Under the pieces are notes generated by a model, which saw only the letters and a program-made list of their open reading frames with translations, did no database searches and was not told where the DNA came from. From positions 10,505,463 to 10,569,462 of the forward strand of contig NC_036456.1 of NCBI RefSeq assembly GCF_002775205.1: a stretch of 64,000 nucleotides of DNA, given 5' to 3'. Numbering within the stretch: the first letter of the stretch is position 1; each line of letters begins with the position of its first letter. This DNA comes from Xiphophorus maculatus (taxonomy: Eukaryota > Chordata > Actinopteri > Cyprinodontiformes > Poeciliidae). The position numbers and the translations under genes are program-made. Positions 1-12,247 of this stretch are shown piece by piece.

Positions 1-1
1 G

Positions 2-3000
2 GAAAACGGCCAGGCTAACGTAGAAGAAGAAATGGAGAAATCAGAGGACGAAAAAAAACACAAGACTTCTAAAGACACAAAGAAGAGCAGTCTCTCTGAT
101 GAAACGTCCGAACCACAGATGTCTGTCAAACTAGAAGGAGAGCCAAAGAAAGGTGAAGTTGGACCACTTTTAGTTTTTTACCCGTTGGAACAATTAAATA
201 TTTTTACATTTCATAGTTTTTTTAAAATTCTGATTTGATTTAAAATGTACTTTTATTCTTCTTCTAGTTTAGGTTTTTGTTTCAGTAGCAATATGGTTCT
301 TTCAGATTAATTATTCATCTACTTCCATCTTTTTAACATTTATTTGTTTATTTGTACATCCATCCATCTGTTTGTTCATCTTTCCATCTATGCACTCTGG
401 TTTTTGTGGGTTTTAGATTTGAAGAATAATCTGCCACAAATTCCTTTTTAAACTGTTTGTATTTACAAAACATGGTTGAAAAAAATGACTGGGAGCTGTG
501 GAAATTTGATTCTGGAAAACTCTGGGATTTTCACATGGGAAGAAATGAAGGATCTCTGCTGCAGTTTTCCATAACCACCATGAGAGATGCTCTGACCACG
601 TCGAAGAATTAAATGCCTCCATCTTGAGAAAAGATTCAGTGAATAGACCGTTCCTGTGCAGCTCTAATCCACCTCCGTCTGCCTACCTGACGGTTTTACT
701 TCTCCATCTCTCCTCCAGTGTCTCCCAGCGACAGTCTGGTGCGACGCTCCATCAGTCAGCAGAAGTCTGGCGTTTCCGTCACCATCGACGACCCCGTGCG
801 CGCCACCAGGCAGCCGTCGCCGCCTCGGGGGAAAGTTTCTAACATCATCCATGTTGTAAACCTGGTGAGTCACTTGCTCTGGAGATAAACTACAGAAAGA
901 TTTCCTTATAACGCAGAAAAGAAGCTACAGTAAAAATTTGTTGCCTTTTTTTTTTTCTCCCCCAAATACTTTTAAATTTGCTCAGCTTGCTTCAGAGAAA
1001 CCCTCCCCCACATTTTTCATGAATGAGGTGAATGAGGCTGCTGCCAGTGTTGGCACCGCATCATCGGCTAGAGCCGTAATTACAGTCAGGAACAATTACC
1101 CAGGTGTTCCAGCTGCAGTCAGGTGGAATCTCCAGCAGGGCATGTCTAACCAGACGATGACAAGACGAGACATTACACATTTAGTCATTACATTTTTTCA
1201 GCCTTGTGTCATAGCGGCACGACTTAAGGGCACACAACGGTAAAACTCTGTAGATTAGGCTGGCTAATTTCAGTGCAGATAGACTCGCTGCTCTGTTTAT
1301 TATTATTTACCCTCGAGATACTAAATGGGAATTAAAGAGTATATCTTTATTTTGTTCTTGGCACTAATGGTGACTTTTCACCAGAGGGTGGCACTAAAAC
1401 GGAATACATATCCTGCTGAGCAACAGGAACACATGAGAGAACAAGGGGAGAAATAAAGCAGAGGTGCTGAGATGATAAAACTCCAGTTGACAGTTTTGTA
1501 TGTTAATTCTTGCAAAGATGTGTAGATTTCAGTTTGTATGCTTCTTTTCAAAGACAAAAGATGATAATAACCACCATGAGAGATGCTCATGGTAACCATG
1601 GTTCATTTTTGTAACCAAAAATGAAATGAAGCATCTGCAGTAGGTTGTATACATCACAAATTACATGATTTCAGTTCTTTGACTCTGTTGTGTTGGAGCA
1701 GGGATCATTTACCTGTCTGAGATTTGACGTCCACCATTTTGTTTTTGAATTGGCCAGCACACCTATCGGCTCATTAGAAATAAACAACTACTTTCTCCTG
1801 TACACGTTCCACCGTTTTGTGAGAGAACGACTCTCGTTCTGACCCGGCTTTTCATCGTAGGTCCGACCGTTCACTCTGCTCCAACTCAAAGAGCTGCTGA
1901 ACCGAACGGGGAGCGTGGTGGAGGAAGGCTTCTGGATCGACAAGATCAAGTCTCACTGCTACGTCACGGTAAGGACAAGCTGCTCAGCGCTGGGCACTGG
2001 GAGTAGATTCACTACACCGAAAGTGAATCAAACCTGATTGCCTAAACTAGACTGTTATAAAATTATGATAATTTTATGGTTTTATTAGTTCAACTTAAAA
2101 AGTTGACATGTGCTGAAGCAGCAGATGTAGGTTTTTGACTGACACTTGCTGCGTCTCTTATCCATTTTTTTGTTTTTTAAAGAAAATTAATTCACAGACA
2201 TGGGCTGATGTAAGATTTTCACTCTATGAGAACTTTGAGTAAAAATGCAAAAGATGCCACAAAATAAAAGTAAACTGAAACAGAAAGTTGTTGATGTCGG
2301 GTGAAATAATGGGACATGTTCAGAAAAGATGTTCATTTTTATTTACCATTTAATAAATAGCAGCTAGATTTCCATTAAGCACCTTTTAGACTAATTTAGC
2401 CTAAAAAGGTGGGCAGCTCAGCAAATAGAGGTTGTGATGTTTGTGCCTTTAGGCTGACTGGAGACCAGACGGGTCATGGTTATCTGGACTTTGATGGTTT
2501 TGTTTTTAAACTGTGTTAAAGATGATGGATCGGGCTTCCTTCAAAGTATGTCAGGACATCAACAGGTGGGGGAGGGGCAGCACTGTTACTCTTTGATAAT
2601 TATGTTGTTTTGAATCGTTCATAAGTCTGTATGCCGTAACAGCATTGACCGACCCGTTACTACTAATAAGGCTAATGTCTCAATTGAAGCTTTTACTTTA
2701 CTTTCCTACATTTACCTCTAATGTAACCAGCATTTTCACACGGGTGTCTCTTTCATCTTTTGATGTTGATTTATGTTTTTTGAGATGTGGTTAGACTTTC
2801 AAAGTAGCCAGGACAGCAGCCAATGATTACTCTCATCAGTTATTCTGACGGATTAATCAGATTAAAAAATTGGCACATTCTACAAATTTTTCATTTAGTC
2901 TCCTAAAGTTTTTTAATCGATTTCTAAATTAGTTGACGATCGTTTAGATAATTGATTAATCACGATCAATTTGATGAATTGCTTCAGCGCTCATCGCTTT

Positions 3001-4606
3001 TGTCCTGTTGTGTTCTGGCAGTACACGACGACAGAGGAAGCAGTCGCCACCAGGACGGCTCTTCATGGAGTCAAATGGCCGCCTAGCAACCCCAAGGTGC
3101 TGGGTGTGGACTTCTGTGAGCAAGATGAGGTGATGAACCAGTACCAGTTTACCTCTGGTTTCTGTTGGACCCTGGGTCTCTCTTGTCTAGATGTTTTGTT
3201 TGGAACTGTTTTTGTTCTTCAGGTTGTTCATGTCCATTTCGTATCGCCCCAACAGCTGGATTATCACAAAGGCATCCGGAAGCCGGAGAAAGACCAGGAT
3301 CACGCTGCCCCGGCTGCCCCTCCTCAGCCCCGACTGCCCCCTCTGATGCCTGTGCGAGACAGGGACAAAGACCAGGACAGGGACAGAGACCGCGAGCGGG
3401 ACAGGGAGCGGGACAGGGACAGAGGTGTGCGGGACCTGCTGGCAGAGCGACAGAGGGAGATGGAGCGGCGGGAGCGGGCGCGAGGAGAGCGGGAATGGGA
3501 CCGGGACAAGGTGCGGGAATTTGCGAGACCCGGAGAGGAGGGCCGGCGATCGCGATCCAGAGAGAGGGAGCGCAGGAGGAGGGAGCGAGCCAAGAGTAAA
3601 GAAAAGAAGACCGACAAGAAGGGTAAGGAACTTCAGGGGATCAAATAAAGTGAAAAAACAGACGGGTGTGACAGCTCATTTGCTAATGTTTTACAAAGAT
3701 GCAAAGCTTCGCAAAAGTATTCCTCCTCATTTATTATTGTTAGCCAAGAGGAAACACAGGGTGTCCAAGCAGCCTTAAAACGTCTTAAATTCATTCTTGT
3801 AAAATCGAGGCCTTAAAATGTCTTCCGTTGATTAGGGAAAAAGACTTGGCCTTAAATATGTTAATCACAGGTCTTAAATTTTGTTGTGGCAGCAGTATTT
3901 AATCTCATATTCTATGTAGCTTTATTTTATATAGTTGAGGCTACCATTAACCATCTGCTAATATACCCTTCCTAGCTAGCTAGCAAGGATACAGCTATCT
4001 CTCTCTCTTATTTACATCCTTAATGGTGAGTGCAAATGTGTCGCCAGGCTGCTGGACGATGATCCATGTCTGTTTTCTCTCTGACAGAAAAAGGAGATGA
4101 GCCTCCTGCTAAACTGCTAGATGACTTGTTCCTCAAGACCAAAGCAGCTCCCTGTATATACTGGCTCCCCCTCACTGAGGAGCAGGTTGGTCTCACTTTA
4201 CTTTAACACGGTTTTTGTCTTCTGTTGTTTCATGCTGTATGGCTGACTGACTCAAACCGATGTGTAAACTCAGGCGAACCAGAGGGTTTCAGACCGCGTG
4301 GAACGGCAGAAGGAGCGCGAGCGAAAGCGCAAGGAGCTGGAGGAGGAGGACAAAAAACGTGACGAGGAGAAAAAAGAGAGGCTCAAGGGCCGGGAGAAGG
4401 AGGGCGGAGGCGGAGGAGGCGGCTGCGGGGCCGCAGCGAGCAGCGGGGTGCCTGGGAGAGGAGGCGATGCCGAGAAGGAGCGGGGCCGAGACAGAGAGGG
4501 GGACAAGAGGAGGGACAGCAACCACCGATCCAGGCGACCCTCGCCGGGGCCCGCCAGCGCCCGGCGTTCCCGTAGCCGCAGCAACCCCCGCGACAGGCGC
4601 CGCTGA
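2..4606 (+). CDS. acin1: Acinus (apoptotic chromatin condensation inducer), 3' part of gene
   Basis: Seven exons join in frame: 2-152, 719-864, 1861-1968, 3022-3129, 3256-3622, 4088-4185 and 4274-4606 (TGA 4604-4606), giving 436 residues of the C-terminal part; the 5' exons lie left of the window. Exons 2-4 encode the atypical RRM (from [11 protein letters not shown] through [12 protein letters not shown] and [13 protein letters not shown] to [16 protein letters not shown]). Exon 5 is an Arg/Asp/Glu-rich stretch. Exon 6 carries the RNPS1-SAP18 binding motif ([20 protein letters not shown]). Exon 7 is a charged coiled coil, a Gly-rich patch and a short RS-like tail ending in RDRRR. In the known family, acinus is a nuclear scaffold of the ASAP complex (with RNPS1 and SAP18), linked to exon junction complexes, splicing and apoptotic chromatin condensation. 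The motif matches make the assignment very secure; which fish paralogue it is cannot be told. Confidence 0.96.
2850..2972. repeat. Relic of a fish interspersed repeat rich in ATTAATC/ATCGAT
   Basis: Inside acin1 intron 3 there is a run with repeated GATTAATC and TAATCGATT motifs. It resembles the widespread teleost repeat built of ATTAATCGATTA units, and a shorter similar run lies at 55670-55700 in an lrp10 intron. Family assignment is from memory only and the boundaries are approximate. Confidence 0.4.
3700..3905. repeat. Interspersed repeat with GGCCTTAAA / CTTAAATTT motifs
   Basis: In acin1 intron 5 the words GCCTTAAAA, GTCTTAAAT and GGCCTTAAA recur at short spacing. This matches a common fish repeat type that I recognise only in outline. 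No coding potential; boundaries are approximate. Confidence 0.4.
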
Positions 4607-5181
4607 GGCGCTGGACGCTGCGGGGAACGATAAAGAGAGGGCAGGGGAGGCAGAGGACGCAGCAGACGGGAAGTCCTGTGGTCCTCTGCCTCGCCACACT
4701 TTAGAAGGCTCAACATGACACTGGTATCTTCCACACACTCCTGTCGTTGCCCCCTCCTCTTTATCGTTCAATTACAGAAAACCATTTCTGATTTATAGGA
4801 AAGTGTCCGTTTGTCTTCGTCCCTCAAAGCGGTTTTCCTTCGACCAGTTCTTTTTTTTCCATTTTGTCGATCCTCCGTCACTGAAGAGATGTATAGCAGA
4901 GGGCGGTTGTTTTCATGCTTCCCGCTTCGTTTTGTCCCACTGAGGTTTTGGGGTGACTATTTTAGCTCTGTGGTCGCGCAGTTCCTTCCTCCTCAGAGCC
5001 CTGTAATAAAACCAGTCCAGAATAGATCCCCAAACGTGACCCGACATGTTTTCTAGCAGTCGTTTTACTGATCAGCACTAAAAGTCAAATATAACTATCT
5101 ATGTAAATACCACAAAATTTACGAATGGCCCCTAGTCAAATTGAAGGTTATTTTATTTTTGAATGGTAATTATTTTCTCAG

Positions 5182-5292
5182 ACGGTTGTCAAGTTGGAGC
5201 AGGTGAGACAGAAAGAACTGCTCTCAACACTGAAACAAGCGAGACAGGAAAACACGTTACACCGAGCCGACGTGAAGGAAACGGATCTGTAA
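5182..5292 (+). other. Candidate alternative terminal coding exon downstream of acin1
   Basis: After the acin1 stop codon, a TTTTCTCAG acceptor (5174-5181) precedes a 36-codon open frame ending in TAA (5290-5292). The peptide starts TVVKLEQVRQKELLSTL and ends ADVKETDL, a hydrophilic, helix-like composition. The frame is phase 0 at its start, and the acin1 exon ending at 4185 is also phase 0, so 4185 joined to 5182 would read in frame as PLTEEQ-TVVKLEQVRQ. It lies before the AATAAA at 5460. It may instead be plain 3' UTR that is open by chance. Confidence 0.35.
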
Positions 5293-5459
5293 AGCCGACC
5301 CGCCTCACCCCTCATACTTAGGAAAGCAAGAATACAAAGGTTCATCTTCTGATAGAGTAACATTTGCAGTTTTAATATTTTACATTTTTTTAGTTCCAGT
5401 TTGGTTTTTGTTTTTTTTCCCCCCTCCAAGTGCTGAATGTACCAAGAATTTAAGAAATG

Positions 5460-5465
5460 AATAAA
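5460..5465 (+). promoter_or_regulatory. Poly(A) signal of acin1
   Basis: An AATAAA hexamer lies about 855 bases after the acin1 stop. An earlier AATAAA at 5005-5010 could give a shorter 3' UTR. Both are on the coding strand, before the convergent ajuba 3' end. Confidence 0.55.
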
Positions 5466-5489
5466 TTGGTTTACCACACCATCTGATGT

Positions 5490-6148
5490 TCGTTTTGTTG
5501 CATCATTGCGAACGTGTCGGCCATTTTAAATGCTGGACTATTTATTCCTTCCAATAGCATATTCTCACTCTGTTATCTTTGAAGATTTGAGTTACTTTAC
5601 GCTCCAACATAACTGAGAGTCCTCATCTGTCCTCTTTTTAGTTACTCATGCGAGAAGTTTCTAGAATATCTGATCAACCCAACAATGCTCTCAAGGACTT
5701 TTCAGAACAGGCCCACAGCATCACAGATCCTCCCCCATACTTACCAGTTATCTTTTATTTTCCCATTGTCATCCAGCTTGGGATTTTTGTACAAACCCAG
5801 CTAGTTTTTGTTGAAAGACATAATCTTTGGTGTCCTCTGATCAAAGCAGTTTACTAAACTCCACTAATTTGTTTGTGGTGGAAGATCAGAAAAAGGTTTT
5901 TCCCTGGCAAGCCTCCAAGGCAACTTTTAATGGTTGGATTAAGAGGATTTTTTTCTCCCTTCTTTCTTCATCCTCCTGGCACGATAAATACAGGCTCTCA
6001 AATCTAGCAGCTGAGAAATATCAAATTCCTAGAAACCTAATTTATTGTCTTTTTTTTTTTTTACACCTCTCTGAAAGGGGCCACATTTACATGTGTAGGG
6101 TTGCTGCAGGTCAGAGGGATATTCCCTGTAAATCTGTTAACATTTGCT
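5490..6148. other. Convergent intergenic spacer, acin1/ajuba
   Basis: The stretch lies between the inferred ends of two tail-to-tail genes. It holds only short chance reading frames and T-rich runs. No repeat or RNA gene was recognised. Confidence 0.5.
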
Positions 6149-6154
6149 TTTATT
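6149..6154 (-). promoter_or_regulatory. Poly(A) signal of ajuba
   Basis: TTTATT on the plus strand (AATAAA on the gene strand) lies about 450 bases after the ajuba stop. Another copy is near 6021-6026. This gives ajuba a 3' UTR of roughly 0.45-0.6 kb. Confidence 0.5.
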
Positions 6155-6605
6155 GAAATTGTGACCAATATCTGCAAGTACACAATCTGAGCACAAATGG
6201 AAAAATACTTAACACACAGAAATGACAACATGGTTTCTCTTCAGCTTGCACAGATTCATGTAACGTACAGTAAAGTCAAAATTTAAGTGCAAAAGTTTGC
6301 TAGTCATAATGTATATACACAACATAATTCAGTAAAATCCCTTTTGTTCTTCTACAGCAAACAGTAGCAACACTGGGGTTAAAGAGCAGTAGTTTGTTCC
6401 CTTTGTTTTTTTTTTAACTATAGTACAGTAATGGTACAAAAAGTACAGCAGGCAGCACATGTGACGGACCAATCAGAGGACATGAAATGTGACTAAATGA
6501 AACGTCTCGACGTCAGCAGTTTCGTTTTAAAAAGATGCACAAGAAAGACTGAGAACGCGTCGATCGATTCTTTAAGAAAAGGAAATCCACAGCTGCCCGA
6601 CGTGA

Positions 6606-9600
6606 TCAGTGTGTCTTGTGTGGGGGAACGCTGTGTGTGCCACACACTCTGCTCATGTGACAGGAGTGGCAGAGGAGATGAGAGTCCAGAGGGAAGCACT
6701 GCGAGCCGGGCTTATCGGAGAGCTGCTTGCCACACTCCTGGGAGAGGGGAAGAAAAAAGAAAAAATGCTCAGATAAGGACAGGAATGTACACAGAGGGGA
6801 AGGCAGCTCAGCCGTTTGACGATTACATAACAAAATTCCTGGAAAGGAGACCGTCAGGAGGAAACCTTTGTTGGAGGATATAACTCACCTCGCAGTGGTA
6901 GCACTCAAAGTGGTAGTCCTTGTTCATAGACACGACCCTGAGGATCTCCTCGCTGCCCTGGGAAACAAAACAAAGAGCTCCAATAATGTCTGGAACGTCT
7001 GCATTCACTTCAGGGAAATCCTTCATGCATTTCATGTAGCCTGAATACTGATAACCTGCATGAACTTAGGAAATTTTGAGCTTTATGTTCTGAAGATTCA
7101 ATTGATTCTGTTATGTTAGTCTTTCAAAAATGTAAAAACAAAAAAAAAAAATTAGCGTTGAATCATCAGTAGAGAAAGAAATGTAATGAAAAATGCATTG
7201 TTCTCCTGTTAAAAAAAAAAAACAAAACTTTCCAACAGGAATGGGATGGGTGTCGTTTGTGAGCATAAAGTTTTTCAGGTAAAATGGTGTTCCATCCATT
7301 TGAGAAGAAGGATGATTTAGACATGTTTTTGTTTGGATCCCTTTTGATGCAACAATTGGTAATTCACCACTAGGGCGACTTGTAGGCTCGACACAGAGAG
7401 CTTTTAAGTGCGTGGGCACTGTGCCGGTATATTGGGTGACTAAGCTGCTACCTTGTAACTCACAATTTCATGCCAAATATTCCCCTTATGATTCATATTC
7501 CAGGTGGAGAGTTTACTACAGCTGCTTTCTTAAATGCCCAAGTCTTCACTAAGCAAGCACAAGCACATCTGCTTTGTGCTTGGTTCATTTATTTCATGCT
7601 TTTTCGCCCCCCGTCCTCCACATATTTCTCAACTTGACACATAAAAATGACCATAACTACTGTGGGCTACAATCCTAAACACAACGGAGAAAACAAAAGC
7701 TGCAAAAATGATGCCCTTTACAACGATATCCAGGTCAAAGCAGATAAAGGATTACTCATTAAAACAGATAAGAGGCTACTCACTTCAGTCGGTAAGATGG
7801 GTTGCAAACAGGCAGCGCACTTTGGAGCAAAAGTCCTGCAGATGTGACCGGAGAAAGTTTATTTGCTGTGGAAACGTCTGCCAAACATTAAACTCAACAT
7901 ATACATCTCTCCTGTGAAAAAACTATAAAAATATACAGTATGGAAATGCAATAAACTCAACGGTCAACATATAGCACAACTCAAAGGTTTCGCTCTCTCA
8001 ATTTTTCCAAATCCGAAAGGAGAAAGTAGCTCAGTAATCCGTGGATCCTCACTTGTTGTAGTCTGCCACGCAGTAGATGTTGCTGTGCTGGTCCACAGTG
8101 AAGGGGACCCCGTCCAGAGCCTTGGAGCACACCACGCAGCGGAAACAGCCGGGATGGTAGGAGTTCCCGACAGCCTGCAGGATCTTGACACAAACATTAA
8201 GTAACATTTAGATTTTACATTTATAGTCTACGCTATAAATGTACCCCGCCTCTCGCCCGAAGCGTTAGCTGGAGATAGGCACCAGTACCCCTCCCCACCC
8301 CATTAGGGACGAGGGTGTAAGAACATGGATGGATGGATGTAGTCTACGCAAAGCTGTAGAACAGAGCGATCTTTTATTATCCCTCAGTGGGAAAACTGCA
8401 GAAGAAGAATATTTGTCCAGTTATCTCTTCTTTTTTTTTGACCTCTTCGTATTGCGTTTAGATCCGTTTCGCTGATAATTCTCTTATCAGCCTTTATTAG
8501 AATACCAGCACAGCCTAGAAGCACAAGAACAAAACACGCCAACGGCTCCCTACTGCGCAAGACGACAATGTACAAATTCTTGCAGGGTTATTGAGCTGCA
8601 ACTCTGGAAAAGGTCACGTTGGGCTGATGCATCCAAGGAGGGTCAGCTTTAAAACAGACAGACATTTATCTTTCAAACTCTTGAATTCCTGAAGATTTTT
8701 AATGCTAAACATCTAGCTAGCAAGATATCTAGTTGGATAAAAAAAATAGGATGGCAAAAAGGATCTATGGAAAGAATAAAAGAAGGAAGTATAGATAAAG
8801 TCAGCGCATAAGAGACAAAGAATGTAAAGAAATTCTTTTTTTTTATTTTCCAGACTGTAAGCCAAAATGTCCAGACTGAGGAAAGTTGCTCTCTAGATAA
8901 ACTTCTCCAGCTCTCCTCACACTTTGCCCCTCAAACTCCTCATGTGAAGTTCGGTTCCCGTGGCTCACAAGTCGCGCTTCTATTAATAAGCACGACTTGG
9001 TTCATATAAGGTTAAAAAAAAAAAAAAAAGTCTGCAGATAATCACTGACAAGCCTTAAGTCTTTATTTACCGAAAAGCCAAGGCAAACATTCCAGGCCAA
9101 ATCTTATCGTGGGAAGCCAAAGAAGTGGCAACAGAGAGACGTCAGCGCATTTCTCCGTCCCCAGGAGAATGGCTTCAAAGGGAATTGTGGGAAACGAGGG
9201 GATGTGTAAAGTCATCGTAGGGAAAAAAAAAGAAAAAAGAAAAAAAGTTACCCAACGCAAGATTGGTGGAGCTTGGGTGGGATTTTCTTTAAATCTGACA
9301 TAATCGTCCCTGGGTGTGAGCGTGGAAATGTCTCACCTGCTCCAGAATGAGGTGACCACACACGCTACACTTCTCAGCAGCCGCCTGGAATCCCGAAAAC
9401 TGTAATTAAAAAAAGCAACAAGAGATTAGAGTTCATCCCGACTCCAAAGGTGTCAAAACACATCTCGACCTCAGCTCTCACCATGTAATCCTCTTTACAG
9501 TACACAGAGCCGTTGACATTGTAGAAGTCCTTGTTTCTCAGGGTGCGACCTGCAGAGGGGTCACATTTTTTCATTTAGAAAAAAAGAGAGGGAGGAGGGG

Positions 9601-12216
9601 GATCTATTAACGAAGGGCGTGGCGCCGACTCTGCAGGAGACGAGACTCACCGCAGGAGACGCAGGTGAAGCAGCGAGTGTGATAGAGGTGATCCAGAGCC
9701 TGGCAGGCGTTATCAGCCCCGTACACACCTTTCCCACACTTCACACAGGTACCTACGGTGGGTTCAGGGGAGAAAACACACACACACACACACAGTGGTC
9801 ACAAACAGGCGTTTAGTGGCAGCTCCTGTTTACGACAGCATTCCAGGAGGATGTGTCCTGAAATCCAGCTCCACACACACACACACACACACTGTCAACA
9901 CTTGTAAATCCTCTCGTTCGCACCACCTAGGGGATTTTCACGCAGCTGAAGCCCGGCTCCCCATGCCAGGCTGTTTGCTCATCCACTCGTGTGTCTGTTA
10001 TTAAAGGGGAAACTCCGCCGGATCCCGCTCTCAGAATAGAGCGCTCTTTCTTCCAGGAGTTTGGAGCTTAAGACCGACCCTTTGAGTTTTATTCATACCC
10101 TCACATTTAGAGCAATTTGGGATGTTTATAATGACAGGGCTTCTTCAATTCGCTCCAGGAGCCAGAAAGTGACTAGAACTTGTTCATTTTTCATGAATCC
10201 AGATCAAATTTTCTCTCCCCCCCCCAAGTGTAGCGGAGGCTTGCTCATCTCGCCAATCGGACCTTCAGCTGCGGCCGATGCCCCGTTAGACGACGGGGAA
10301 AATTATGCGAGAACCAGATTCACCGTCTACAGGGAGGCCGGCGTTACGTTAACCTGTACAGTGATGTTACCAAGCAACAAACGAAGCCCCTTTTCTAAAG
10401 TTTGACCCTTGAACTGGGCTCAAATGAGAAAGGTTTTATACCCACATGAGACGAGGATTGTTCTCTCAGTCTACACTGCAAAAACCCAAAATCTTACCAA
10501 GTATTTTTGGTCTAGTCTCTTGCTCAAATATCTTAGCGCACTTGAAATAAGACAAAACTAACTTAAAAGTAACTTTTCAGCAAGATGTAGGAGCTCAAGT
10601 CAATAAATTCTTAATACTGATGGAAAAAGTACCAGCTTTAAGTAGAATAATCTGCGTGTGGAACTAGTACATTTAAACAAAACATGAATATTAAGTCAAA
10701 ATTAACTATAGACTTAGAACGAGCTTCTACATCTTGCTGAAAAGTCACTTTCAAGTTAGTTAGTCTTATTTCAAGTGTACTAAGATATTTGAACCAGAAA
10801 CCAAAAATACTTCAGATTTTGTTTTTACAGTGTACAATGACGAGACGGCAGTGGCACTATGATGCTGGGGGCTTGTTTCACTGCCGCTGGTGAAGAGGAA
10901 TAAAAACCATCTGTGAATTCTTGAACCTACTCTAGATTATGGGCTGAAATGTGGACAAAACTGGAGTCTAAAAGTACTGGTACCCAACACGCCAGAACCG
11001 TTTCTGTAACTGATTAAACTGAAAGCCTTCGGCAATTATCCACGCAGCAAAAACTCTAAATAAATAAATATCGACTTTTCTCGGTCAAGATGACCCAAAA
11101 GTCGGTTTCCTCCTGTCGGAAGAGGCGCCGCGTCTTACGGCAGCGTGTAAAACGTGAAGCAGAGGCCGCCGGTGGTCCGACAGTCACTCCTTCCTGTGAT
11201 CTATTTACGGGCGGCACTGAGCGCTTTTCCCTCCTGCTTCTCATGTGGTTGAGGGAGTGCCACACAAATCAGGAATTCCTCCTCACTGCTGCTGCTTTGG
11301 GCTTCACACCGCCTCTTTGATGTCTTAGAGGAAACTCGAGGCTGTGCCAAAGCCAAAAAAAAAAAAAAAAAAAACCCCAAAAGGTGGTAGCTGAAACTTT
11401 AAATATGCCCCAAATGGCTACACGCAACAGTGAGACGAAAAAGAAGCGCATGAGGTGCAGCGGTTGGGAAAGGTATTTATACTCCATTTTGTCACGTTTA
11501 ATGTTTTTTAAAAAGTAGAGAATAACTGTATATAGGGATGAAAAATTATACCTTATTTTAAAAAAAAGCTAAGAAGTGGGGAGGTAAATTATGTTTTTAA
11601 GTCTTTTTTATTTTAATTCAACACAGCAAACGTTTGAAAGCAGAAACTCTGGTCCGATTACCAGCAAAAAAAAAAAAAAAAAAATCACATTTTTGGCCCA
11701 AATGTAAGATTTCATATGAGGGGGAAGTCTGGCATTCTGAACACGGTAGTGGCAGCATCATGCTCTGGGGATAATCTGATGAAAACCAGCCAGAGTTTGC
11801 AAAAGACTCGAGACCCTAAACTTACAGCCAGAAAGCTACATTAGAGCATTCAAGCGTTAGAGCGGCCTAGTCAAAGTCCGAAGAAGAGCAGTCCAAAAAA
11901 AAAATTTCTAGCTGGTAGAGACTTTTAGCTGCAATCACAACAAAATGTGCTTCTGTAGAGTTTGAGCTCAAGTGGGGCAGAGTAAAAATGCACACCACAC
12001 TTTTCAGATGTTATTGACAAAAATAAATAAATCTTTTTGCGCGGCGCTACTTTTTGTTGATCGATCGCAGAATCGAAAATTAAAACGTGGTTGTGACGTG
12101 GCGGACTGAAAATGCTCAGGGGGGGGGAGTGAATCAAACTGGACGCTTAAATTAGTTCTGCCTTTTTTCTATTTCCACTTTCTGTTTCAGCTGAAGAGGG
12201 GAGTTTTCCCGCAGGT

Positions 12217-12247
<31 letters not shown>

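Noticed and set aside
3324-3617. Minus-strand Ser/Arg-rich frame resembling an RS domain
   Set aside because: Antisense of the Arg/Asp/Glu-rich acin1 exon, so it reads as Ser/Arg by complementarity only.
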